Origin: Cotesia glomerata
Lineage: Eukaryota; Arthropoda; Insecta; Hymenoptera; Braconidae
DNA length: 64,000 nucleotides
NCBI RefSeq assembly: GCF_020080835.1
Contig: NC_058164.1
Location: 1,798,001 to 1,862,000 of the forward strand
Direction of reading: 5' to 3'
A model generated the notes under the pieces. It saw only the letters and a list, made by a program, of their open reading frames with translations, was not told where the DNA came from and ran no database searches. The number at the start of each line of letters is the position of its first letter. Position 1 is the stretch's first letter. Below are positions 13,816-24,480 of this stretch, one piece after another. The position numbers and the translations under genes are program-made.

Positions 13816-16674
13816 CCACACTGCCGTTGGGGCACCCTCAATTAAATACATATACCTACTGCTCTAATCTCTTTTTTCACAATACAAAGGATTGCCTAAT
13901 TGATCTTCCGAGTATACTTTCACTCTCATCTCTTTATTTGAGAATTAAAAATTATCTTTCTCCAGGTTTTATTTTTATTCCTGGTGTTAATTATTCCATT
14001 TGCCATTTCGCTGATGATAAATTATTTTATTTAAAGATTTATTTCACCAAATATTAACGGAGTATAAGAAAATTATAAATTAAAATAAATATTATTTATG
14101 ATTATGACAAATAATTTATTGGTAGACAAAATAAATTACTACCTAATTGCAATTAAGTGGCTAATACAGGTGTTAAAAATAGTTAAACTCTTCGCACTTC
14201 TATCAACTTAATCAGCCAACGCTATATTATACGTATAGGTATATTAATATATCTTAGGTATTAGCTACTGATAAAATAATAAGTAAAGAGCCCGAGGCGT
14301 ATCTGACGCATTACGAATGCTCCCATTACACGCAATTCACGCTTCTCACAGGACATTAATTGCATGTCTGCATTATCGGTTCGCCGACACACTCTATGAG
14401 AACGAACCGGAATTCAACTGAAAAGTCACAAGCCTCCGGTATTTAAAATCTGTAGACCATCGATTATTAATTAAATTAACTGAGTTGACGACCGTGTTTT
14501 GAAGGGTTAATCGGTCTCCCATCTTTTAGTTTTGCAGAAGACTTTATTAATTTACTTTATTTTATTGATATACTACTTTCCTATTTGATACATTGGTTAT
14601 AATTAGATTATACATTTATTATTTATCCGAACAAAAAAATATTTTATTCATTATTAATTAATTTGACATAAAATTATTCCAATTTTATTATAAAAAAAAA
14701 CAGTGAATTTAATTGCCTGAAACTCTGCTCATTGTTTCTTTTTTTATATTTTTATAAGAAAGTTATATCATGCCAAATTCATTATAAAGTTGCATTTGTT
14801 TAAATTTTAATAATTTTGACAAAATAAAAAAGACTAAAATTATCAAATGCTTTTTTTGTCGAGTGAATTGATTTCCTATTTTTAATTTATTAAAAAATTT
14901 TGAGGACTTGGACAAAGAGAACAAAAATTGCCGTTTGGTCCATTATTTACTTATTATTATAACATGCCCATTCGGAAATTCCCGATAAAAAAATCAAAAG
15001 TATCATTTAAAGATAAAAATTAAAAATAAAATTTAATCCTTAATTATCGTAAATTAGATAAAAAAAAATGAAACGACTTTAAGACTTAGTCCTTGAACGA
15101 TTGGCAATTCAAATAAAGCGTATAATCCTTTAGATATTCTGCCTAATTCTTTGATACCTACTTATACATATATATGTATAATGTATGTAGACATGTAGGA
15201 ATATATATATATTTATCGCAGATAATATTGCATGAATTTTTAAAACGATGGGTTTGTTGGTCTTCAAGTACTACTTTTCATATACGAATTTAACGTCGCC
15301 ATACCTCATACAAATGACACTGATACGTCCTGTAAATCAACGTTTATTGCGTCCCGCGTTTTAAGAACCACCGTTTCTCCATATACATTTTTTTACCGTA
15401 GAATATCTAAGCCTTTGAATTTTTATACTTTATTCTTTTATTTTATTGTGCACATATATATAAATATATGTATATATATTTATTTACTTTTTTTTAACTT
15501 TATTTTATACTTCATCTTGTCTTGTCCCAAAACGCTTGACGCCACGCTGGGCTTCATGGTCGCCGAATATTCGTTTATGAATGACGAGGAAAGAAAAAAT
15601 TTTTTTTAAAAACTACTGCCTAACAAGGAGAAAGAGAAAATAAGATGTCCTGAATTTTTATATATATATACCTATACCTATACCTATACGCACATATTTA
15701 TACGGTAAGATTTTTTATTTTTTATTTTTATTAAACTTAATTGACGAACCACGAATTTAACGTCAATAATTTCTGCGAGAAATTTTTTATATCGCATCAT
15801 TAACATATACGTGTCGTCGATTCGATAGTGTTGAATAGAAAAAACTAAAATGTTAATAAAATAATGATAATAAAGGATAAAATACGTGGTAACTAAATGT
15901 TTGGACACAACAGTTGCCAATTTAGCAACACAAATTAGTTGCTGAGTCCGCGAAAGATCAGTATCGAGTCGGTCTGTTTGTAAAGTACCGAACCGTGCCA
16001 CACCTTGCCCAAACTGTTACTTTCTTTCGAGTAAATAAATTTTTTTGCCCATTAATCTCTCATTATCTATCTTTTGCTTCATTCATGTGACAATACTCCC
16101 TGATAAACCATTGAAAATTTTACTGAATATATAACAATGAATAATATGCGATGAAGGGCAAAACGTTAAATTTTATTTTTTTTTTTTTTTTTTCGCTAAA
16201 TGATTTTTTATAAATTTACAACTATGAAAAAAATTACTAAGATCAATTTTTTTGATGACAAAATATTATGTATAAAAAATAAATTTTAAAAAAAGCTAAG
16301 GAGCCTAAAGCAAATATTTTTTTATTGTTTAGGGCAAGTTGTAACACCATAAAATTTAGATCTTGAGAACAAAACAAGACACCAAGTTTTACAAGAAGAA
16401 TTTTTTGTTGTAGAATATTTATTTATGGTTCTGTATCTAATCATTTTGCCCCGGGGATTCCTCTTGTAAAGATATAAAAGTATTAAAACATATTCTATTG
16501 TCAGTATAGATATTATTACAAATATTTTACGATTTAGCAGTAAATTTTTTTAGATATAGATAATTTATATTAAATTACTGGTATTAGCGTCTAATTCACT
16601 TTTTATTACTTCGTTTCTTTTCGTCACACATTACGTCATTTTTATTCCGTTATTCCCAAAATTACCCAGCTGGC

Positions 16675-17046
16675 TCATTTCAACCACACACTTGCTGATA
16701 TTTCTTGAATTTTTTTCAAATTTGCCTTATAGAAAAAAAATGTTAATTCTGAACATGAAAATTTTGATTTCAAACTAGAAGATATATGTAAAAAAAAATC
16801 AGATTTTTTATTTAAAGTACTAAAAAATGGAACGAAAAAAAAAAAAATTAAAAATTTTGCAGATACCGGATTTTGAAATAGGATAGCTGCTCTAAAGTAT
16901 CGAGTTGTGAATTTTACCGATGAGACTAAAAGTCCTGCTGGTAAGAAATCATTGAACTGTTGCCCAATATCATTTCGTTGACATAATTTCATGCCTATCA
17001 TTTGGCAATTTTTTTCTCTAATGCTTAAATCTCTTCCGTTAGTCAA
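16675..17046 (-). pseudogene. possible remnant of a Tc1-like transposase N-terminus
   Basis: A 123-codon minus-strand open frame begins with GRDLSIREKNCQMIGMKL and then NDIGQQFN. This is the layout of the first helix-turn-helix of Tc1/mariner transposases (LS..E...IIGM......IG). The second half is Phe/Lys-rich and looks like translated AT-rich DNA. No DDE domain follows and no terminal repeats were found. It may simply be chance, and confidence is low. Confidence 0.2.
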
Positions 17047-19134
17047 AAAATAACTATAAAAAATAATGACAAATTAGTGTCATCATAAAAAAATTTGTCA
17101 ATTCGCTCTACTAAAATCTTTTATTCGAACTTTCTTGAAATATTTATTCATAAAAATTTTGAAAGGCTTATTTTGTATCTTTAAATTTTATTTGTTAAAA
17201 ATTTTACTCTCGAAATTTTTATAGTAAAAAAATTTATGACCTTTAACGTGATGTCTAAAATTTTATAAACTAATAAAATATAGTAAAAGCTTGTACTAAA
17301 AAAATTTATCATCCAGGAAGACTCTCAAACTCCCTACGATTGTGTTGTCCTGTACCATAAATTCAATGTAAAGTTTATCATAAATACAATATAAGGTGAA
17401 GAATTCATCGGAGATAATAATGAATAAGTGGGGTTGTTTTATTGTCACTAGAATCCACAATAGGCAATAGTTTTATGATTCAAATGACTGACAAGACAGA
17501 TGAACTAATTCTCTGAAAAGATCAGGAAGAGAAGTTGTGTGATGGCCGGCAATATAAGAGTAAGACAACTAAAGTTAAGTAGACGTAGTTTCTATTTCGG
17601 TGAGGTGAATAAGAAAACAACGCGACCAGTGACATAACCCGCGGGTTAGTGGCCTTCTCGTGACACTACTCTCAATTTAAATTATTTTAAACTAATCATC
17701 TAATTAATATTCAAATACCTTCAAATACATTTATACTTATTTATCTTTGTATATAATTATTAAATTTCACGGTACACGATTTTTTATTGTCCATAATTTA
17801 TACATCTTACTTTTTTTCTCCCATTACACACTTAATACTTATTAATTTATTATATAAGCATAAATATCTGTATAAAATTTCGCACGACTCGTATTAACAT
17901 ATTTTTTGAATTTCAATCTTTCCTACATTAAAAGGCTTTAATTTATTGATTAACTTTTTTAAATTTATTTCAAAAATTTCTATTTTTTTTTTTTTTTTTT
18001 TTTCAATTTTAAATATTAAAACTAAAGTCTATTATCTCACGGCAAAATTCCATTAAATTAAATTAAAGGTATATTAAGTCGATTAGTAATAAAAAAATGA
18101 AAAAATCCCGTTGGTATTATCATGTAAAAACGGGCAAAGAGTTTGCGTAATTTAACGATAAGTCTAACACGTTAAATCTGTATCAAGGCGCCTTAATTAG
18201 CGATTAAGTCTAATGAATATTGCATGAGAACCTTCAACACGTGAGAAATTCGAAATATATTTATATATAATAAATTCATTAAATTCTTAAGCATTATCGT
18301 TACTCCTTCGCCGTGCGCGGTATCAACTACTAACTAATATCATTAATTATATTTATTAACAAAAAAAAGGCCAACAATAAAGAATTATAATTGAAAATCA
18401 GTCTATATATTCCCTATGTGTTTGAATACTGCCTGGAGACTAAACGATCTCGGAGACTAATTAGACCGGTCGTAGTTTGTTAACAGTTGAGGTCGTTAAC
18501 TGCAACGCGAACAAAATGTCCAGTTGATTCTCAAGAAGCGTGCCTATACTATATCCTCACTCGCTAGATTTTTCTCAACATATGTTCCGAACAACTCACA
18601 CATATGTGTCTAATAACTTATGACATATATTAACTTGCTTTGATTACTTGATTAATTCTCGCAATCTATTAATCAACTTTTTTTTTTTTTTTTTTTATTT
18701 TTATTTTACAATTATCTTCCAAAGTAGGAAAAAGGACGCGAAATTAACCAATTTAAATTCGGTGTAAAATATTATTTCAAAGTAATGAACGGATAATTGG
18801 AAAGTTTTCTAATTAGTTATAATAATATACATAAAAAAAGATTATTTTGAGCTATAATCCTTTTATGCTCTGATGACAGATATATTGACAATTATAATTT
18901 ATACTGCATTAATTACATTAGATAGTAACTGCTACCATCTTGAGTTAGTAGTATATACAAAACTGATGTAAACGATTTCTTTACCCACAAAGATGTTACT
19001 ATAGTCATCAGTTATTACAAGATGATGAAAATTTTTTCTATTTTTTTTCCGTGTACTTATCGTAGATGAACAAAAATTTTTGAAAAATTCTTTATATTTT
19101 TAGTTTACCATAAAACTAGTTTTCTTTTAATTTC

Positions 19135-19262
19135 GACATTTTAATCTGTTGATTAAACTTGATTTAATTCATGTTCTTGAAAATTTTCAAGAATATATAT
19201 TCTTAGCTCAAGAACTTGTTAAATTGATTGAAATAATTTTTACTTAATTTAAATAAAGCTAT
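19135..19262. repeat. AT-rich palindromic repeat adjoining a LINE fragment
   Basis: It contains TTCTTGAAAATTTTCAAGAA and AGCTCAAGAACTTGTTAAATT, and resembles the segments at 6560-6710 and 25240-25364. It abuts the left end of the LINE fragment at about 19268. It may have been the insertion that truncated the LINE, or an older insertion next to it. The limits are approximate. Confidence 0.4.
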
Positions 19263-19267
19263 TCTAT

Positions 19268-19885
19268 CAAATTCATGAAGCCACTAAACAGTTGAACCTA
19301 GATGCTCAAGCAGTAATTAATTGGGCCAGAGATAATGGGTTAGAAGTAAATCTACTTAAAACTAAAGCAATGGTAATGGGATCAAATAACAAGGTAAAAG
19401 CTCTTATGCGAGAAGGTATTCCGGAGCTAGAAATTGATGGTGTACCTCTCCCATATGTCGAATCAACCAAGTGCCTTGGACTTCATTTTATGTCTAATTT
19501 ATCGTGGAACTTACACATCTCAAAAACTATAAGTAAAATTAATTCGGCATTATATAGCCTGAAACTCCGTAGAAATATTTACACTTCATCAATTAAAAAA
19601 TTACTTGTATCGGCAACTATTTTACCATTAATTGATTATTGCTCTATAGTATTATTAAATTCAACTTATGAAAATGACTGTAAGCTCAAACGTTCTTTAA
19701 ATTCAGCAATACGCTTCATCTTCAACTTAAAGCGAGATGAATATGTCTCGCCTTATAGACGTGAACTGGGATGGCTCTCGATAAAGAGTCGTCGAATTTA
19801 TTTTACTTGTTGTTACTTTTATAAATTATTAGAAATTGGTAAACCTAGTTATTTGCGAGAATTATTTCAAGAAGACCTTACTGTA
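19268..19885 (+). pseudogene. LINE (jockey-type) reverse transcriptase C-terminal fragment, left piece
   Basis: The open frame encodes the end of a non-LTR retrotransposon ORF2. It contains INWARDNGLEVNLLKTKAMV, the motif that follows the RT catalytic box in jockey/BS-type elements, then CLGLHFMSNLSWNLHISKT, LPLIDYCS and RELGWLSIKSRRIYF. The catalytic YADD box and everything upstream is missing, so this is a 5'-truncated copy. The frame is intact from 19268 to 19885, where a foldback element has inserted. Translation past 19886 reads the foldback element. The + orientation matches the host gene. Confidence 0.8.
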
Positions 19886-20963
19886 CCCGTACAAAAAAAA
19901 TTTTGGTTCATGATGAATTTCCAGATGAACTTCAGATTGTGAAACAAATATGAATTTCATAATGAATTTCACGGCGAATTCCAGCTGAATTTCGTGATGA
20001 ATTTGAAACAAATTGTGTATGAAACTTACTTTTTATAATCAGTAAAGAAACTTTTGAGTCAATTATATTGGCATTTTTATTTTTATTTACACTCACTTAA
20101 CATTTATGATTCTTAAGATTCTATTTAGATATTTTTAGAGTAAAACCAATATGCAAAATAATAATTCGAAATTCATCATGAATTACATGGCGAATTCCAG
20201 CTGAATTTCATGATGAATTTGAAACAAATTGTATATGAAACTTAATTTTTTTAATCTATGAAAAAATATTCGCAGTCAATTATATTAGAATTTTTAGTTT
20301 AATTTATACTGACTCAACATTTACGATTTTAAACTTTTATTCAGATGAATTGTTTGGAGGAAAAGAACACAATATGCAAAAAAATAATTCGAAATTCATC
20401 ATGAATTACAGGGCGAATTCTAGATGAATTTCATGGTGAATTTGAAACACATTATGTAGTGAAACTTAATTGTTTTAATCCGTAAGAAAATATTCGGAGT
20501 CAATTATATTGCAATTTTCAGTTTTATTAACACTGACTCATCATTTACGATTCTTAAACTTCTATCTGGATAAATTTTTTGGAGTAAAAGAACACAAAAT
20601 GCAAAATAATATTTCGAAATTCATCATGAACTTCGCGGCGAATTCCAGCTGAATTTCATGATGAATTTAAAATATTATTTTGAATATTGTGTTCTTTTAC
20701 TCCAAAAAAAAAAAAAAATCCAAATAGAAGTTTAAGAATTATAAATTATAAGTCAGTATAAATTAAACTAAAAATTCCAACATAATTGACTGCGAATATT
20801 TTTTTATAGATTAAAAAAATTAAGTTTCTTATACAATTTGTTTCAAATTCATCATGAAATTCAGCTGGAATTCGCCGTGAAATTCATTATGAAATTCATA
20901 TTTGTTTCACAATCTGAAGTTCATCCGGAAATTCACCATGAACCAAAATTTTTTTTGTACGGG
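19886..20963. mobile_element. 1078-bp foldback DNA element with TA target duplication
   Basis: The left end starts CCCGTACAAAAAAAATTTTG. The right end is its inverted copy finishing CAAAATTTTTTTTGTACGGG at 20963. TA at 19884-19885 and 20964-20965 is the apparent target-site duplication, as in Tc1/mariner-superfamily insertions. The inverted arms are long. The interior holds direct repeats of about 220 bp starting near 19952, 20169, 20392 and 20617, each beginning AAATTCATCATGAA-like and containing GGCGAATTCCAGCTGAATTT. From about 20670 the same sequence runs in the opposite orientation. There is no open frame for a transposase, so it is non-autonomous. It interrupts the LINE open frame, which dates it as younger. 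Confidence 0.85.
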
Positions 20964-20965
20964 TA

Positions 20966-21166
20966 TGACGCTCTGAGAGACTAGCACTTAATAAAAATAA
21001 TATCCTCTTTAAATTCCCAAATTTCAATACCACTCATTATGAATCTTCTTTCGTAATTACAGTTATACGATTATGGGAAGAACTACCGGAGGATATTATA
21101 AATTCATCAAACTTGGAGGTTTTCAAAAATAAAATTTTTGATTATTTATGTAATCTTGATGTTTGA
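20966..21166 (+). pseudogene. LINE reverse transcriptase C-terminal fragment, right piece
   Basis: This continues the LINE ORF in the same frame after the foldback element. RSERLALNKNNILFKFPNFN is followed by FVITVIRLWEELPEDIINS, SNLEVFKNKIFDYL and a stop at 21164-21166. RLW..LP..I..S..L..FK is the usual end of jockey-like ORF2. The first codon after the TA duplication is TGA. A CGA-to-TGA change would explain it, so the element was decaying whether or not the foldback was present. Confidence 0.8.
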
Positions 21167-21385
21167 TCATAAACTGTTTAATGTTTCTACCTTCGTTTTA
21201 TTAATCTTCAAACTTTAGTAAACTTTCATTATATAGCTTCTTATAATTTAAAGTTACCTACCTGTCTTTATAGTAACATCAAAGATTCTTAAAATTGTTA
21301 GTTAATTCATTACAAATTAAATTTTTATACTCATCATAACGTATTATATATCATTATCACCTATCTAAAAATATTATTAGGTAAA
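21167..21385 (+). other. LINE 3' untranslated region, first part
   Basis: AT-rich sequence between the LINE stop codon and the repeat that starts at about 21386. The LINE 3' end resumes at 22317, so this is most simply LINE 3' UTR split by a second insertion. Confidence 0.6.
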
Positions 21386-22073
21386 ATTAGGAAAACGGTT
21401 GACCCTGAAGGCCATCCCTGCAACTTCCCGCTAATTCCATACTTAGGCGCTTAAAATTGCACCAATGACGTTTTTGAGCTCTTCGAGCTCAAAAATACAA
21501 TTTATGGGTTATTTTGAGCTCTCCGAGCTCAAAGAGATTGCTTTTCTATGCTTTAAAGCACTTCGAGCTCAAAAGTCTGATAGAGATTTGATAAGACACT
21601 ATTTCTTGAATTTTTAAACCGCAATAACTTTTGAATGAATTAACCGATTTTTACGCAGTTAGAAGCATTCGACGCAGTTTTTCAAGCCTCATAAAGAATC
21701 ATAAACTTTGAATTGATCGCGCTAGGAATTTTGGAGTTATTCCGAAAAAACACTTTTTTCGGTTTTCTTTCGTTCACGATATCTCTCGAACGAATCAACC
21801 AATTTTGACCGGATTGGTGGCGATCGACGTGGTTTTTTGAGGTTAAGAGCTGATTAGTTTTTGGAATTGAACCTTTAAGCCGTTTAAAAGTTATTCCAAA
21901 AAAACCACATTTGAAAAAAATTTTTTTTTCAGTTTTTTTAAGATTTCTGAAAATCTATTGATCTGAATCGGTTCAAATAGTTTTCAAAATCTAAGTTTGG
22001 TCAAACCCTTTCGAATGGCACCAACCGCGATGAAATCGGTCAAGCCGTTCAAAAGTTATAAGCGGTTCACATA

Positions 22074-22167
<94 letters not shown>

Positions 22168-22316
22168 GACGCCGTGACAACCTCGCGGGGATAGTCAGGG
22201 AAGCTTCCTGTGACCTTCAAACGTCGAGATCTGATGAAAACTCGATTTTTGCAAAACGGGGTGAAAACAATAACTTCCCGATTTTTTAAAATCTTCGATT
22301 TTCTTAGCGGGAAGTT
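21386..22316. mobile_element. dispersed 931-bp repeat with GAGCTC hairpins and (AC)n, copy A
   Basis: It is highly similar to 42607-43519. Shared landmarks are ATTAGGAAAACGGTTGACCC at the start, AACTTCCCGCTAA about 35 bp in, its inverted copy TTAGCGGGAAGTT at the end, the CGATATCTCTCGAACGAATC block and a long (AC)n tract. Hairpin 1 at 21471-21495 is TTTTTGAGCTC / loop TTC / complement. A second lies at 21513-21533 and a decayed third at about 21551-21575. No coding potential is visible. It is inserted in the LINE 3' UTR. A TAAAAATATT word occurs near both flanks but is not exactly adjacent, so the target duplication is uncertain. Confidence 0.85.
22078..22163. repeat. (AC)n microsatellite in repeat copy A
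   Basis: About 43 AC dinucleotides, followed by ATACAGAC. It is an integral part of the dispersed repeat, because copy B has the same tract at the same place. The His-Thr open frame across it is an artefact. Confidence 0.95.
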
Positions 22317-22440
22317 AAAAATATTCTAAATGTTTATAAGTTAAACTGCACAATAATGTAAAATTGTATGTATATTTACTCTTTGCCATTCGGCAACTGC
22401 CTTGGCATAATTTATTAATAAACTAAACTAAACTAAACTA
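22317..22440 (+). mobile_element. LINE 3' end with (AAACT)n tail
   Basis: The end of the LINE 3' UTR contains TTTGCCATTCGGCAACTGCC and TTGGCAT, then ATTAATAAACTAAACTAAAC in tandem. The short tandem tail in place of poly(A) is typical of some non-LTR elements. Related 3' ends lie at about 40575-40716 and 43820-43935. Confidence 0.7.
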
Positions 22441-22689
22441 TTCTCTTGTTTATCTATTATCCAGAGATAAATATTGATGCTCTTCTCTTCAGAAATTAAT
22501 AATTAATAATAATATTTGATTGTTATTGAATTTCTCGAACCAAGAAATTGTTAATTGAGTTAAAGTATTTTTTTTTTCAGTGTGAAATTAAAAAATCTGT
22601 GGATATTTTTGATATTTTTAGAAATTTCATTTTTATCAAAAAAGTAAAATTTTTTAATCATCATATCAATCAATTCTAATCTCCCTACC

Positions 22690-22868
22690 GGGATAAAAAA
22701 ATTAATTTGATTTAAGAGAAAAACATCTTCTACCAAAAAAATTATGTTGAAGAGTTTTATAATTTTGAATCAAGTAGAAGTAAAGTTTATTTGAATCAAG
22801 AAAATTTTCTCAGCTCAAGAGTTCTTTAAAAATGATGTTCTTGGTTCAACTTTTTTTTTTTTTCATAA
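22690..22868. repeat. self-complementary TTGATTCAAG-family repeat
   Basis: It begins AAAAAAATTAATTTGATTTA, has GAAGAGTTTTATAATTTTGA and AATCAAGTAGAAGTAAA in the middle, and ends in GTTCTTGGTTCAA plus a T run. The two halves are near inverted copies. It is the same family as 24915, 33099, 53425 and 56298. It has no coding capacity, and MITE-like is the best description. Confidence 0.55.
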
Positions 22869-23068
22869 AAGAATCAATGATAAAATTCAATAATTAAAAA
22901 ATTGTCATTCATAAAAAAAAATAAAAATAAGGATTTAATCTTTTCTCTATTTTTTTTATAATTAGTATAGAAATAACATTAAAAATGACAAATAAATATT
23001 AAAAATAACAAAAAATAAGTTATTTTATTGAATATAAAATAAATACTATGATTATACTTTGCTTTTAG

Positions 23069-23172
23069 ACATATTCCAAAGGATTTCCGTATCAAGTGGT
23101 CAACTGAAGATCCAAGGAGTCGCGACATGTCTATACCTCTGCATGGATTCCTGTGGTCTTCTTTACGGATCT
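23069..23172 (+). CDS. bnl: FGF ligand, coding exon 2 (residues 372-406)
   Basis: The acceptor is CTTTTAG ending at 23068 and the donor is GTGAGT at 23173. The single base carried from exon 1 completes Asn372. The exon is 104 nt, ends in phase 0 and encodes beta-trefoil strands including ISVSSGQLKIQGVATC and LYLCMDSCGLLYGS. Cys396 in YLCM matches the near-invariant FGF core cysteine. Cys392 and Cys400 are extra cysteines that I do not associate with most FGFs. A 104-nt second coding exon at this position is also the rule in several vertebrate FGF genes. Confidence 0.9.
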
Positions 23173-24359
23173 GTGAGTATTTTAATACTTTACCATAATA
23201 AAAGTACCCTTAACAGGAAGTGTAAAATCTTAGAGTAAGAAAAAAGAATGAAACTTGACATAATAACAGTTAAGTTAAGTAGTCAACTTAATTTCAAAAT
23301 TAATATAAATGGCTCGATAGCACGTAAAGAAAATATCCGCAAGGACGTTTGTTAAAAAAAGGGTGAAAAATAAAAAATGAGGTTATATATAAAACATGAT
23401 GAAACATGACTTAGTTCGAGTCTAATTGACGCTTTGGACTGCAAGGTGAATGCCAATAAGAATCGTGATTCCTAATCAGACGAAGAGAGCTTGTACAAGA
23501 ATTACTAGCAGCCATATGTCTCAATGAATTCCCAGAATTTATCCAATCACCTTTTTCAGTTGCGAAAAAAAATAATTAAAATAAATAAATAAATAAATAA
23601 AATACGCCTTAGAATTTAATTAAATGTCATTGGCATCGAGAGATCGGGAGCTCAGCTTCCTTGTATCTTTAATTCTTCATTACACGCGGCATTTAATTTA
23701 TACTCTGCCTCCTATACGGCTCTTTTATAACTTATAACTTCCATGAATTGATCTATACCGCTACCTAAAAGTGTCACTGGCCACATATTTATTATTTTTA
23801 TTTGCCATGACCTTATAACAACGCTTATTGAGATTTATATTACCACCATACTAAATATAAACTCCCTATGAAAAAAATATCAGCTGAGGGGATAGGATGT
23901 AATAAATAGGATATTTTAGTTTAAAAACAGGATTAAAAATAAATAAAAATAAATATCCCGAGTTTTATGAATAAAAAAGTCAAGAATTTTCAAGCAAAAC
24001 TTTGTAGCGATTTTTGTAATTACAAACGAGTGATGTGGCTTTAGTTAGCTTCACTAGCAGAGTCTTGGATAAAGCAGTATATAATAGGTAAATAAAATTA
24101 AAGCGAGATAACGATATGATCGACCAGATGCTTTGGCTGTTGCTACCGGTGAGTTGAAGTTGTCCCGCGACTTCAGAAACTACAACACTCGAGGGTATGA
24201 GCTGCTCTCTTATGCTACTTGCTTGTACACACACACAGATGTGCGTGAATAAATGTGTGTGCATAAATGTATCAATGTATTGGCTGCTTGCATAACGCCT
24301 GAAGGAAATTCCACGCTAGGCCACACCGTGTGCGTATTGCCTCAAGTCAACTAAACTGT

Positions 24360-24480
24360 ATTATACACAACACCGGAGCAGACGCGAGCCACGCGCGTCG
24401 CGTGCACATACGTGCTTCAGTTTCACGGGAAACGGGTATGAGAGATAGTTAATAAGAGGTCACATCACTTTACGTGCAAA
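24360..24480. promoter_or_regulatory. candidate bHLH-PAS (Tango-type) binding cluster in FGF intron 2
   Basis: In an otherwise AT-rich intron, a CpG-rich block contains GCGTGCAC at 24400-24407, TACGTGC at 24409-24415 and a second TACGTGC at 24471-24477. TACGTG is the core bound by Trachealess:Tango and Single-minded:Tango, and RCGTG is the core of HIF (Sima:Tango) response elements. In Drosophila bnl is induced by hypoxia through Sima. The motif match is seen; enhancer activity is inference. Confidence 0.35.

Larger units (their letters stand above)
2395..23068 (+). other. FGF gene intron 1 (about 20.7 kb)
   Basis: The donor is GTGAGT at 2395 and the acceptor is TGCTTTTAG ending at 23068. 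The first 16 kb is mostly unique AT-rich sequence with short open frames that look like chance. It holds a few simple repeats, a perfect 12-bp hairpin at 3063, an E-box-like CACGTG at 4041 and at 4271, and a small tandem duplication at 9561-9781. From 19.1 to 22.9 kb it is packed with mobile-element sequence, annotated separately. No conserved exon was recognised inside it, so a missed coding exon is unlikely; the flanking exons also join in frame. Confidence 0.8.

Noticed and set aside
15684..16001. 105-codon minus-strand frame starting MARFGTLQTDRLDTDLS
   Set aside because: The first 30 codons are compositionally normal, but the rest is AT-driven and no family was recognised. It lies inside FGF intron 1 on the other strand.
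19949..20700. Regularly spaced repeats considered as a CRISPR array
   Set aside because: Units are about 220 bp, divergent and continuous with no unique spacers, and they sit in the arms of a eukaryotic foldback element.
21471..21533. GC-containing hairpins considered as intrinsic terminators
   Set aside because: This is a eukaryotic intron, and the hairpins belong to a dispersed repeat present elsewhere in the window.
21997..22194. His-Thr repeat open frame (and the Cys-Val one at 43280-43501)
   Set aside because: These are translations of (AC)n microsatellites inside the dispersed repeat.
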